Assembly (NCBI GenBank): GCA_934654605.1
Contig: CAKUGH010000039.1
Location: forward strand, 1-14,540
Length of the DNA stretch: 14,540 bases
From: an uncultured Collinsella sp.
GTDB taxonomy: Bacteria; Actinomycetota; Coriobacteriia; Coriobacteriales; Coriobacteriaceae
Direction: 5' to 3'
The notes under the pieces were generated by a model that saw only the letters and a list, made by a program, of their open reading frames with translations, ran no database searches and was not told the origin of the DNA. The number at the start of each line of letters is the position of its first letter. Positions within the stretch are counted from its first letter, which is position 1. Below are positions 1 through 6,780 of the stretch, in pieces. Position numbers and translations under genes: made by a program.

Positions 1-549
1 TTTGTGCGCGACGACGTGCTCGCCTGGATTCGCGACCAGCGCCAGACGCGCAACCGCTGGGACCTGATCTTTGTCGACCCGCCCACGTTCTCGAACTCGT
101 CCAAGATGGGCCGCCGCACCTGGGATGTCCAGCGCGACCACGTTGAGCTGCTGGCCGGCGTATCGCGCCTGCTCACGCAGGGTGGCCATGCCATCTTTAG
201 CTGCAATCTTCGCGGCTTCCGCCCCGAGACGCGCAAGCTCGCGCGTGCGGGCGTGGTGCTACAGGACATTACGGCGCAGACCATCCCCGAGGACTTCGCA
301 CGCAACCAGAAGGTGCACCACTGCTATATCGTGCGCCGCCTGCCCATCGAGGACGCCATGGCCGAGGTCGGCTTTAGCGCCGAGGAAATTGCCGAGCGCG
401 TCGAGGAGCTGCGAAACCCCGAGGCCCGCAAGCCTCGCACGACCGCACGCGCGCAGACCAGCGACCGAGGACCGCACAGCACTGGCAACCCCTCCCCCGC
501 CGGCAGGCCCAAGAAGAAGTTCTACGCCAGCAAACCCAAGAACAAATAA
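1..549 (+). CDS. rlmL: RlmL/RlmK-type 23S rRNA methyltransferase, C-terminal part (5' end cut by window)
   Basis: This is the last 182 codons of a gene whose reading frame is open from base 1; the true start lies outside the window. The sequence holds the RlmK-domain signature FVDPPTFSNSSKM (encoded at about 70-110), the NPPY/DPPT-type motif of class I SAM-dependent methyltransferases. Further on come GGHAIFSCNLRGF and the family-typical end RNQKVHHCYIVRRLP. RlmK adds the m7G2069 methyl group and the fused N-terminal RlmL half makes m2G2445 in 23S rRNA; only the RlmK half is visible, so a stand-alone RlmK-like protein is possible. After the catalytic domain there is a basic, low-complexity tail of roughly 50 residues ending in KKKFYASKPKNK, longer than in the E. 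coli protein and plausibly an rRNA-binding extension. It is the only + strand gene and converges on the HAD phosphatase gene across a hairpin element. Confidence 0.85.
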   Translation, partial: FVRDDVLAWIRDQRQTRNRWDLIFVDPPTFSNSSKMGRRTWDVQRDHVELLAGVSRLLTQGGHAIFSCNLRGFRPETRKLARAGVVLQDITAQTIPEDFARNQKVHHCYIVRRLPIEDAMAEVGFSAEEIAERVEELRNPEARKPRTTARAQTSDRGPHSTGNPSPAGRPKKKFYASKPKNK

Positions 550-551
550 CA

Positions 552-620
552 AAGTTGCGGTGGAATACGGACTGTTTTGCCTGTAATTAGGCAGTTTTAG
601 ACCGTATTTCACCGCAACTT
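552..620. repeat. Long near-perfect inverted repeat between convergent genes (bidirectional terminator or dispersed palindromic element)
   Basis: The 19-nt arms at 552-570 and 602-620 pair throughout with one G-U (563/609). Inside them, 577-582 and 589-594 form a smaller stem around the loop GTAATT. The element fills most of the 93-bp gap between two convergent stop codons. No run of T follows the stem on either strand, so it is not a textbook Rho-independent terminator. Its length and symmetry resemble a dispersed intergenic palindrome (REP or MITE-like). It may still stop or protect both transcripts. Confidence 0.75.
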
Positions 621-642
621 ACAAGGGGCCGCGTGGGCACGT

Positions 643-1491
643 CTAGCCTTGAATGACAAGACCGAGATGCTCCAGCGCCGTCGCCACACCGTCGTCTGCG
701 CACGAGTGCGTCACGTAGTCTGCGGCGTCGCGCACATGCGGTGCCGCCTGCCCCATGGCAATCGAGACGTCGGCTGCTTGGAACATTGGCAAATCGTTCT
801 CCGAGTCTCCAAAGGCGAACGTTCGAACACGCACGTCGGCCTCAATCAGATTGTGGGCGACTTCGTTTACCAAGAGTTTGAGCCCTGAACCCTTATCGAC
901 CCCAGGCAAAACAAGCTCATGGCATCCGTCACCCACATCGTAGTAGCCCAGCTCCTGCTGAAGATACTCGCTCCTTCGATACGCCGGCATCGCCACATCG
1001 ATAAAGTCGATTTTCCCAAAACGCAAGTCGCCATTTGCGTGCCGCATGCCCTCGAGGTCGCGCGCAACTTCGCCCCAGTTGTAAAGGCTCTCCCCCGTCG
1101 GGGACAGCTCGACGCAGCCAGCCGTTCCCTCGAAGAAGGCGGCCATGTTGCAAGCAAGCATCTCTTCGACCACTCGCGCGAGCATGCCGGGCGCAAAGCA
1201 GCGGTCCGCCACGACATTGCCGTCGAGCGCCACGTATGCACCGTCAAGACTCACACACCCGCGGAACGGGAGCAGGTCGAAAAGCTGGACGAGCCCGGGC
1301 ATGGCACGTCCCGACGCGATGATGGGAATCCCACCGGCATCGGCAAACGCCCGGATCGCCTCGCACACCCGCGCACTCGGAACGCTACCGGGGCCCGTCT
1401 CCGGATCGCGATAGACGAGCGTTCCGTCGACATCGAAGAATCCGACCGCGAGCTCGCCCGGCTGCAGTCCCATCGCACCCGGCACCGTCAC
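643..1491 (-). CDS. Cof-type HAD-superfamily phosphatase
   Basis: This is a 282-residue haloacid-dehalogenase-type hydrolase. Motif I is FFDVDGTLV (nucleophile Asp20, acid/base Asp22), motif II IIASGR, motif III Lys in GVDKGSGLK, and motif IV AFGDSENDLPMF. The large cap between motifs II and III, and the length, fit the Cof/IIB subgroup, which dephosphorylates sugar phosphates and related small metabolites in the cytosol. The start is taken as GTG at 1491: its last two bases overlap the upstream TGA (sequence GTGA), and GGAG lies 5 nt upstream. An in-frame ATG at 1473 lacks a good ribosome site, and a start at 1530 would overlap the upstream gene by 43 bp. The GTGA overlap implies translational coupling to the ceramidase-like gene. 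In a PTS locus, a likely role is dephosphorylation of an imported sugar phosphate or product, but the substrate is not readable from sequence. Confidence 0.88.
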   Translation of the reverse strand: MTVPGAMGLQPGELAVGFFDVDGTLVYRDPETGPGSVPSARVCEAIRAFADAGGIPIIASGRAMPGLVQLFDLLPFRGCVSLDGAYVALDGNVVADRCFAPGMLARVVEEMLACNMAAFFEGTAGCVELSPTGESLYNWGEVARDLEGMRHANGDLRFGKIDFIDVAMPAYRRSEYLQQELGYYDVGDGCHELVLPGVDKGSGLKLLVNEVAHNLIEADVRVRTFAFGDSENDLPMFQAADVSIAMGQAAPHVRDAADYVTHSCADDGVATALEHLGLVIQG

Positions 1492-2720
1492 AACTGCTCC
1501 CGATAGGCCTCGAGCATCTCCTCGGTCCAACCCTTGGGCATCTGCGTCACATAACTCTCGTAGCTCGTGCCGCCATAGGTATGCGCCGCAACGAAGTAGC
1601 CCTGATAATCATTGGCGTAGCCGATCACCACCGTGTGTTTTCCCGTGTCCTCGAACGCTCCCTTGATCATGCCACCGAGCTCGCTTGCCAGCTCGCCCGG
1701 GAAGGTCACGAACACCACGCCGCCAAAGTCGAGCGTGGTCATCTCGACCGTAAAAACCATCTCATGGCGGGTCAGCTGCCCCTCGAGCATCATTTTCTCG
1801 GTGTCGGCGAGTTTCTTCTCGTCGAACGTGGGGTTGTTGGCAAGCACCTCGAGCACCTCATCCAGCTGCTTTTGGTACTCGGGATAGAACTGCTCGTTGT
1901 TGTAGTGAACATGATGCTCGAAGCGGCTCACCTCGGGAGCCGAGAGCTCGACCGGCTCGAACGAGCCCTTCATGATCTCGCCCGCGATACCGTTGACGAT
2001 GCGCCTGAGCTCGGCGAAATCGTTGCCCTGGCGGAACTGACGATTGCCCAAGTCGCCCGAGGCGCCCGTGAAGATATAGGGCACGCAGCCGATCCAGTCG
2101 ACGAGCTCGTCGCGCACGCCGCCCTGGACATCAGTCGTGAGCAAGCGATTGGCGGGGCCGACCACCGTCGCATGGCAGTTGAAATTGAGCATCGCGCCCA
2201 CCACGGAACCGCCCGCATCCACAAAGCGCAGCACAAACGCCTCGTCATCGAACGGAAGCTCGGCATCGTTGCGGTTCGAATACCAGCCGCGCACATGACG
2301 CAAGAGCATCTGGGGCTCGACCTCATGCTCGCGGTCGCGAAGCCTCGTCGCAGCTTGGAGCACCAGGCCGGTCACATACTCGACGTAGCCCGGCGTCGTC
2401 GGTATGCCCATGGCCCCATCGCCCTCGAACCCGTTGGCGGCGGAATGCGTGTGGATCGAGTTGATGACGATGCGCTCCGCCTCGATTCCCAGCAAGCTCG
2501 ACAAGCCCTTCCTCATCGCGTCTGTCGTCCCGGCCGTAAGGATACAGACGTCGATTGAGACGAACAGGACCTCGCGATGAGCGACCTCAACGAGCAGCAG
2601 CGTCGCTCGCGGCATATCGTGTACGCCGAGTCCGGGCTCCTTTCGAATGGGATGGATATAGCCCTCCATCCAAAATTTACCCTGGGGCGTGATATCGACG
2701 GAAACACTCGCAGCCCTCAT
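1488..2720 (-). CDS. Neutral/alkaline ceramidase-like metallo-amidase, cytoplasmic
   Basis: The 410-residue product has the landmarks of the neutral ceramidase N-terminal domain family: VDITP near the start (8-12), IHTHS (89-93), NFNCHATVVG (179-188), GASGDLGNR (219-227), FPGEL (340-344), GYANDYQGY (367-375) and GGTSYESY (383-390). In neutral ceramidases the zinc is held by two His, one Glu and one Tyr; His90 or His92, His183, Glu343 and Tyr387 are the obvious counterparts here. The family hydrolyses N-acyl amide bonds. There is no signal peptide and no C-terminal immunoglobulin-like domain, unlike secreted ceramidases (about 650 residues), so the enzyme should act on an intracellular amide and need not use ceramide. 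The ATG at 2720 has GGAGG 5 nt upstream. A terminator-like hairpin lies directly before that site, and the 3' end overlaps the HAD gene. Confidence 0.8.
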   Translation of the reverse strand: MRAASVSVDITPQGKFWMEGYIHPIRKEPGLGVHDMPRATLLLVEVAHREVLFVSIDVCILTAGTTDAMRKGLSSLLGIEAERIVINSIHTHSAANGFEGDGAMGIPTTPGYVEYVTGLVLQAATRLRDREHEVEPQMLLRHVRGWYSNRNDAELPFDDEAFVLRFVDAGGSVVGAMLNFNCHATVVGPANRLLTTDVQGGVRDELVDWIGCVPYIFTGASGDLGNRQFRQGNDFAELRRIVNGIAGEIMKGSFEPVELSAPEVSRFEHHVHYNNEQFYPEYQKQLDEVLEVLANNPTFDEKKLADTEKMMLEGQLTRHEMVFTVEMTTLDFGGVVFVTFPGELASELGGMIKGAFEDTGKHTVVIGYANDYQGYFVAAHTYGGTSYESYVTQMPKGWTEEMLEAYREQL

Positions 2721-2734
2721 AGCTTCCTCCGTTC

Positions 2735-2769
2735 AAAAAAGCCCGGATCGGCTGCAAAGCCGCCCGGGC
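2735..2769 (-). terminator. Rho-independent terminator or attenuator between the Nif3-like and ceramidase-like genes
   Basis: On the - strand, GCCCGG (2769-2764) pairs with CCGGGC (2746-2741), and an inner CGGCT/AGCCG stem closes a short loop. Six T residues follow (2740-2735). The ribosome site GGAGG of the next gene starts only five bases later (2730-2726). It therefore either ends the upstream unit with partial read-through or works as an attenuator for the two genes downstream. Confidence 0.8.
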
Positions 2770-2784
2770 ACGCTCTCCCATCCG

Positions 2785-3651
2785 CTAAGCGACGACGTAG
2801 CGGTACGTGTCCTCCATGCGCACGAACGTCGCCGGCACCGCGTCGGTCCCGAGCGCGTCGGGCAGCCAACCCACCATATACTCCATCCCCGGCTCCTCAA
2901 GGTTGAAGTGGCCGATGGTGATGGCGCACCTGTTCTGCCCAAGCATCCCCGCATCGCGGATGTACTCGCACGTGGTGAAATCGATGAACTCCATGGTCAT
3001 GAGGCAATCGTCGCCGCGGGCGTCCGTCTCGTTGATCTCGTGCGTGTCGCTTTTGGCCTCGCCCGTCACATGCATCGGGATGCGCACACGGCGCACGCGG
3101 GCATGCGGGTCGCCCGTGATGCGGGTACCGTTGAGATCGAGTTTCGCGACCAGCTCGCGGGCCAGCTCGGTCGCATCCGTCTCCGGGACCTCATACTCGA
3201 GGCAGAAGCCCTTATCATCGCCCACGCGGTAGTCGAGCCAACCGAGCTTGGCGGCCAGGCCGTAGAAGATGCCGTCCGCCATGGCGCCATCCGTATCGAC
3301 GGGCACGCGGGAATGGATGAAGTCATGGCAGCGCCAGACCGCTCCGCCCCAGTCGTCAAGCAATTCCTTCTTGGCCTTGAACACCGCCGTGCCGCCCACC
3401 GCATCCTGATGGTCGCCGTGGTTCCAGAAAATGGCCTCGTGGCTGATGATACAGTTGGCGCCGAGCTCACGCGCCTTCTTGATGATGTCGACCGTGGGCC
3501 AGATACACGTCACGATTCCCGTGCACTCCTGGTCGGTGTCGCCGTAGAGCACCTTGTCGCGGGTGGTCTCCTCATCGATCGGCTTGCCGGTGAATGAATC
3601 GATGCCGCCGCAATAGTCCTTGACATGCTGGATAACCTCGCTGATGAGCAT
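2785..3651 (-). CDS. Nif3-like dinuclear metal centre protein, divergent subgroup
   Basis: The 288-residue protein has the Nif3/DUF34 layout. A strand ending in a metal site, ANCIISHEAIFWNHGD (65-80), is followed by VWRCHDFIHSR (105-115) and a C-terminal ITIGHFNLEEPG (245-256) that supplies the last His and Glu ligands. Canonical members carry HH and HxxxD at the first two sites; here they read His71-Glu72 and His109-Asp110...His113. That matches, from memory, a subgroup with SHEPxFxxH and HDxxH motifs. Nif3 proteins form hexamers with two metal ions; the reaction is not settled for most members, so only a metal-dependent hydrolase-like role is inferred. The ATG at 3651 has AAGGAAG upstream. 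The gene is 71 bp behind EIIA, with a terminator-like hairpin in the gap. Confidence 0.8.
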   Translation of the reverse strand: MLISEVIQHVKDYCGGIDSFTGKPIDEETTRDKVLYGDTDQECTGIVTCIWPTVDIIKKARELGANCIISHEAIFWNHGDHQDAVGGTAVFKAKKELLDDWGGAVWRCHDFIHSRVPVDTDGAMADGIFYGLAAKLGWLDYRVGDDKGFCLEYEVPETDATELARELVAKLDLNGTRITGDPHARVRRVRIPMHVTGEAKSDTHEINETDARGDDCLMTMEFIDFTTCEYIRDAGMLGQNRCAITIGHFNLEEPGMEYMVGWLPDALGTDAVPATFVRMEDTYRYVVA

Positions 3652-3680
3652 GGTCTCTTCCTTTCAATCCACAGGGGCAG

Positions 3681-3712
3681 AAAAAGGCGCGCGGAGCCAA
3701 ACCAATCGCGCC
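3681..3712 (-). terminator. Terminator-like hairpin between EIIA and the Nif3-like gene
   Basis: On the - strand GGCGCG (3712-3707) pairs with CGCGCC (3691-3686) across a 15-nt loop and is followed by five T residues (3685-3681). It lies just past the EIIA stop and about 17 nt before the ribosome site of the Nif3-like gene. It could reduce expression of the enzyme genes relative to the PTS genes. Confidence 0.65.
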
Positions 3713-3722
3713 CGAAGATGAG

Positions 3723-4124
3723 CTATTCGTCGTCCTCGTCGTCCTCGACGGTGAGGGTGTTGATGAGCTTGATGGATGCCCCGGCCATCGCGATGGCCTC
3801 CTCGATGCCCTCGGCCGTGAGCGGAGCAGGCGCCAGGCAGAGTTCCATGGCGAGAACCACGTTCACACCAGCGACCACAAAGACGTTGGGCCCCACGTAG
3901 GGCATAAACTTCTGGTTGACGCTGCCGGCGAGGATATCGGTCAAGACGAGAACCTCGTCTTCGGGGCCGAACTGCTCGAACACCGCGGCGACCTGGGGCT
4001 CAAGCGGTCGCTCATCGACATAGGCGCAGATAACGTGAAAGTCGCATTTTGCACCCAGGAATTCAAGCGTGTCGGCAAGCCCCTGGGCAAACCGGTAATG
4101 CGATGCGAGCACGACGTGTCTCAT
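3723..4124 (-). CDS. PTS EIIA component, mannose family
   Basis: The 133-residue protein matches EIIA-Man domains in length and motifs. The phosphorylated His is His9 in VVLASHYRFAQGL (usual form SHGxxAxG, here with Tyr in place of the Gly). The second landmark is VLVLTDILAGSVNQ (58-70; usual form DxxGGSPxN). It takes phosphate from HPr and passes it to EIIB. The C-terminus ends in an acidic run, VEDDEDDE. The ATG at 4124 has AAGGAG with 7-nt spacing. It follows EIID after a 217-bp gap containing three hairpins and is the last PTS gene. It is a stand-alone EIIA, not fused to EIIB as in E. coli ManX. Confidence 0.9.
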   Translation of the reverse strand: MRHVVLASHYRFAQGLADTLEFLGAKCDFHVICAYVDERPLEPQVAAVFEQFGPEDEVLVLTDILAGSVNQKFMPYVGPNVFVVAGVNVVLAMELCLAPAPLTAEGIEEAIAMAGASIKLINTLTVEDDEDDE

Positions 4125-4341
4125 AAGCTATCTCCTTGAATCGAAGAAGGCAGCACCAAGCAGCAATGGGTGCCCTCTAGACGAATCATCCCATAGCAGC
4201 CGCCGCGGCGTGTAGGTAAGATGCGGCGGCTGCGATGGAACGGTTCGAATACGAACCGTTGCCGCGGGATGGCGCCCGCAGCATGCCGGGAGGCCCGGGG
4301 AAAGGTCTCCCGGCAAAAGGAAGGAAGCAGACGGAAGGCGC
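4125..4341 (-). other. Intercistronic region with three strong hairpins between EIID and EIIA
   Basis: This 217-bp gap has no convincing gene. It holds three inverted repeats: 4285-4314 (8 perfect pairs extended to 11 by a G-U and two G-C), 4239-4260 (9 perfect pairs, loop AATA) and 4196-4233 (11 perfect pairs, GC-rich). None is followed by a T-run on the - strand, so they look like mRNA processing or stabilising structures, not terminators. An internal promoter for EIIA cannot be excluded. Confidence 0.6.
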
Positions 4342-5223
4342 CTAGGCGGCGAGAATTCCAAAACCGGCGCAGACGCAACTCACGAGCAGGATGCCCAAGA
4401 TGATCCAGTTGAGCTTGACGCCCTTCTTGATCAGCTTGTAGACGACCACCGCGAGCAGAACTGCGAGCAGGTTGGGGAAGATCTGGTCGAGCACGCCTTC
4501 CTGGATGCCGAGCGAGATCTCGCCGTAGGTGAAGGTGAGCGGCGTGGAGATCTTGACGGCGCTGTAAATGAGCGAACCCACCACAGTGAGGCCGAGGATC
4601 GAGGCGGCGTCAGTCAACACGTTGAGCTTATCGCCCATCTTGGTGACGACGGAGGCGCCGGCCTTGTAGCCCTGGACGTAGTTCTGCATACGCCAGAAGT
4701 ACAGGGCAATCCACACAGCGAGCCAGAGCAGGATGCCGACGGGGCTTCCCTGCTGGGCCATGTAACCGGCGATGGAGCCGAGGATCGTCATGGGCAGGAT
4801 CCAGATGAAGACGTCACCGATGCCCGAGATGGGACCCATGAGGCCGACCTTGAGATCGTTCTCGGCATTCATGCCGTTGAGATGACCCTTGTCCTCGATA
4901 GCGAGGCCGGCGCCGAGCAGCAGGCCAGAGACCGGCGGCGTGGCGTTGAACACGCAGTCAAGCTGGTTCAAAATCGCGGTGTTGAAAGCATCCTCGTCGT
5001 TACCGTAGATCTTGCGGAGCGCGTAGTACGAGGCGAACATGGCACACGGGGCGTTCTGTGTGGCGTAGGAGTACGACACGGTGTCCATGAGGCACATGCG
5101 GCGGGAGCAGATCTTGAGATCCTCGTCAGTCAGCACGGGCTCATAGGAGCCGTCGGGAAGCGGCTTGCGCTCCGGAGCCTCATCGAAATCCTTGAAATCT
5201 TTGGGCTTGAAGAAGTTACTCAT
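4342..5223 (-). CDS. PTS EIID component, mannose/fructose/sorbose family
   Basis: The 293-residue membrane subunit carries the EIID signature KVGLMGPISGIGD and a long hydrophobic C-terminal half, with WIILGILLVSCVCAGFGILAA as the last span. The preceding NAPCAMFASYYALRKIYG block is typical of the family. With EIIC it forms the permease that moves the sugar while EIIB phosphorylates it. The ATG at 5223 is chosen because it starts a family-like N-terminus (MSNFFKPKDF) and overlaps the EIIC stop by 8 bp (ATGAGTAA); GGAGG lies 11 nt upstream. A longer in-frame extension would run deep into EIIC and is low-complexity. There is an approximately 35-residue charged N-terminal leader before the conserved core. 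Confidence 0.92.
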   Translation of the reverse strand: MSNFFKPKDFKDFDEAPERKPLPDGSYEPVLTDEDLKICSRRMCLMDTVSYSYATQNAPCAMFASYYALRKIYGNDEDAFNTAILNQLDCVFNATPPVSGLLLGAGLAIEDKGHLNGMNAENDLKVGLMGPISGIGDVFIWILPMTILGSIAGYMAQQGSPVGILLWLAVWIALYFWRMQNYVQGYKAGASVVTKMGDKLNVLTDAASILGLTVVGSLIYSAVKISTPLTFTYGEISLGIQEGVLDQIFPNLLAVLLAVVVYKLIKKGVKLNWIILGILLVSCVCAGFGILAA

Positions 5224-6001
5224 CTTCGAGCTCGCCTCCAATCTCGGTAGCGGCGGCGACGGCCGGGGTCTCAGACTTGAGACGGAAGTACTCGATGGCG
5301 ACGACGGCACCAAGGAGCGCGATGGGCAGGACGGAGAGGTTGAGGTACGCGGCGAGCACGTAACCGGCGATCAGGAACGCGTAGAACTTCTTGACCGGCA
5401 TGAACGTCAGCAGGATCGCGAAGCCGGTGACGGGCAGGATGCCTGCGGCGATGGAGAGGCCGCCGGTGAACCAAGCGGGCATGAAGGCATTGATGGCCTC
5501 GACGGCGGACTTACCGAAGGCGAGCACGATGACCATCGGGAGCGCACCCTGGAGGAACAGCCACAAATGGGACAGGAAGCACGAGGCGAGCATCTTCTTG
5601 TAGTCGCGCTTGACGGCGTAGCCGCGGATGACCTTGAAGACCCAGGAGTTGTAGATCTTGAAGATGACATCGAGCTGGACGTAGAGCATAGCGACGACGA
5701 CGCCGATAGCAAGGCCGACGGAGACGTCGCCGTTGCCGGTCACGCACGCCGTGACCGTGGCGACCATACCGGCCATGCCGTAGTCGGGAGCGGAAGAGCC
5801 GCCCAGGCCCGCGGCGCCCATGGACATGAGCTGGATGGTGCCGCCGACGATGAGGCCGGTGTTGGGATCACCCAGGATGATACCGGCGAGCCAGCACACA
5901 AGCGCGTGCATGAAGGGAATCGCCTGGGTGGAATACATATCGACCGCGCGGAAACCCGCGAGGAGGACGATGAGGACAAACTGGAGCGCGTTGACTTCCA
6001 C
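5216..6001 (-). CDS. PTS EIIC component, mannose/fructose/sorbose family
   Basis: The roughly 261-residue polytopic permease subunit has the family block GIILGDPNTGLIVGGTIQLM followed by GAAGLGGSSAPDYGMAG. Repeated hydrophobic spans continue to VLPIALLGAVVAIEYFR, with a hydrophilic tail ending in ELEDE. Two GTG starts are possible, at 6010 and 6001. I prefer 6001: AGGTGAT, complementary to the 16S 3' end, lies 4 nt upstream, and the resulting start MEVNALQFVLIV lines up with E. coli ManY (MEITTLQIVLV). The start at 6010 would place its ribosome site only 3 nt away. It sits 15 bp behind EIIB and overlaps EIID by 8 bp. Substrate specificity cannot be read from the sequence. Confidence 0.9.
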   Translation of the reverse strand: MEVNALQFVLIVLLAGFRAVDMYSTQAIPFMHALVCWLAGIILGDPNTGLIVGGTIQLMSMGAAGLGGSSAPDYGMAGMVATVTACVTGNGDVSVGLAIGVVVAMLYVQLDVIFKIYNSWVFKVIRGYAVKRDYKKMLASCFLSHLWLFLQGALPMVIVLAFGKSAVEAINAFMPAWFTGGLSIAAGILPVTGFAILLTFMPVKKFYAFLIAGYVLAAYLNLSVLPIALLGAVVAIEYFRLKSETPAVAAATEIGGELEDE

Positions 6002-6016
6002 GTTTATCACCTTTCC

Positions 6017-6505
6017 TTACAACGAGATGAACTCTGAGATGGGCACGGGCTTGTCGGTCGTCATGTAGCGGACCTCGACCTTGGTGCCAGATTCCGCGAT
6101 CTTCTGGTAGACGGGAATGTCCTCCTCCTTGATGAAGGCGCGACGCCCCGCCTGGACGCCCGGGGTGCCCTCGGGCGGGAGCTCCGTCAGACCCAGCGTG
6201 AGCACCGGAATCTTCTGCCCGGCCTCGATCAGGTCGAGGAACGTCTGCGGGTCGCGGGCGATGGTGAACACGGTATGGTTGTCGTATTTACCGGCCTTGA
6301 AATTGGTGAGGGCCTTCTCCTCCGTGATGATCGAGAGCGCTTGGCCCGAGGGCTTGGAAAGCTTCATGGCAGCCTTCCGTACCTCGTCATTGGCCGTAGC
6401 GTCGTCGATGATCATCGTTCGCTGCGTGGCATAGGTGGGGCACCAGAAGCCCTGAACGATGCCGTGCAGGAGGCGATAATCGATGCGCCCTGCGACGATG
6501 CTCAT
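6017..6505 (-). CDS. PTS EIIB component, mannose/fructose/sorbose family
   Basis: The 162-residue cytosolic subunit has the EIIB-Man signature at its N-terminus, AGRIDYRLLHGIVQGFW (5-21), with His14 as the phosphorylated residue. The usual motif is HGQV; here it is HGIV. The rest fits the family, including MIIDDATANDEVRK and PVLTLGLTELPPEG. It takes phosphate from EIIA and passes it to the sugar during transport. The ATG at 6505 is preceded by AAGGAAGGG with 5-nt spacing; an upstream in-frame extension has no ribosome site and does not resemble the family. It is the first gene of the PTS operon, which begins after a long leader behind the LevR-type regulator gene. Confidence 0.92.
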   Translation of the reverse strand: MSIVAGRIDYRLLHGIVQGFWCPTYATQRTMIIDDATANDEVRKAAMKLSKPSGQALSIITEEKALTNFKAGKYDNHTVFTIARDPQTFLDLIEAGQKIPVLTLGLTELPPEGTPGVQAGRRAFIKEEDIPVYQKIAESGTKVEVRYMTTDKPVPISEFISL

Positions 6506-6780
6506 TGCAACCCTTCCTTTCCGTGTCTGCGAGTCCGGGACCCGCTCCCTTGGGAGGGCACCGGCGGTGGCCGCGTCGCCCTCATCTCTTGCTGAACTCA
6601 AGATAGCGGCGTAAGGCCCCTTGCCGATCGGCGGCACGCCGAATCGACAGGCGCCCCCGAGTTGCAACAACCAGGGGGCGCCGATAAACAGGAATTGTGA
6701 AATTGTCGACACTCCCAAAGCGAACAGTCGACAACAGTGTCGAGCGGTACGGGGGCCGGAGCACAACAGTATGCGGCAGG
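6506..6780 (-). promoter_or_regulatory. Regulator-to-PTS intergenic region and structured leader
   Basis: This 275-bp spacer holds no convincing gene. Reading toward EIIB on the - strand it contains an inverted repeat TCGACA-N4-TGTCGA (6728-6743), a TGTCGACA palindrome (6704-6711) and a weak -10-like TTTATC (6688-6683) 15 nt beyond. These are followed by a 9-bp perfect stem (6650-6658 with 6674-6682), then a second stem (6625-6633 with 6637-6646, one bulge) and a small CTCCC/GGGAG repeat (6545-6556). I looked for a sigma-54 -24/-12 element (TGGCAC-N5-TTGC) and found none. Confidence 0.55.
6704..6743. promoter_or_regulatory. Candidate operator pair upstream of the PTS operon
   Basis: TGTCGACA at 6704-6711 is a perfect 8-bp palindrome. 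A second GTCGAC starts at 6727, 22 bp away (about two helical turns), and forms part of the inverted repeat TCGACA-ACAG-TGTCGA (6728-6743). The same core occurs in front of the LevR-type regulator gene. The LevR-type protein is the obvious candidate binder, by inference. Confidence 0.5.

Noticed and set aside
1581..2558. 325-codon open frame on the + strand opposite the ceramidase-like gene
   Set aside because: Antisense shadow of a motif-bearing gene; no recognisable domain.
6506..6766. Longer N-terminus for EIIB starting at 6766
   Set aside because: It would use the regulatory spacer as coding sequence; the ATG at 6505 has a strong ribosome site and the family-typical N-terminus.
6506..6780. 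Sigma-54 promoter before the PTS operon
   Set aside because: No TGGCAC-N5-TTGC-like pair with correct spacing was found on the - strand; the closest GG/GC pairs have wrong spacing.
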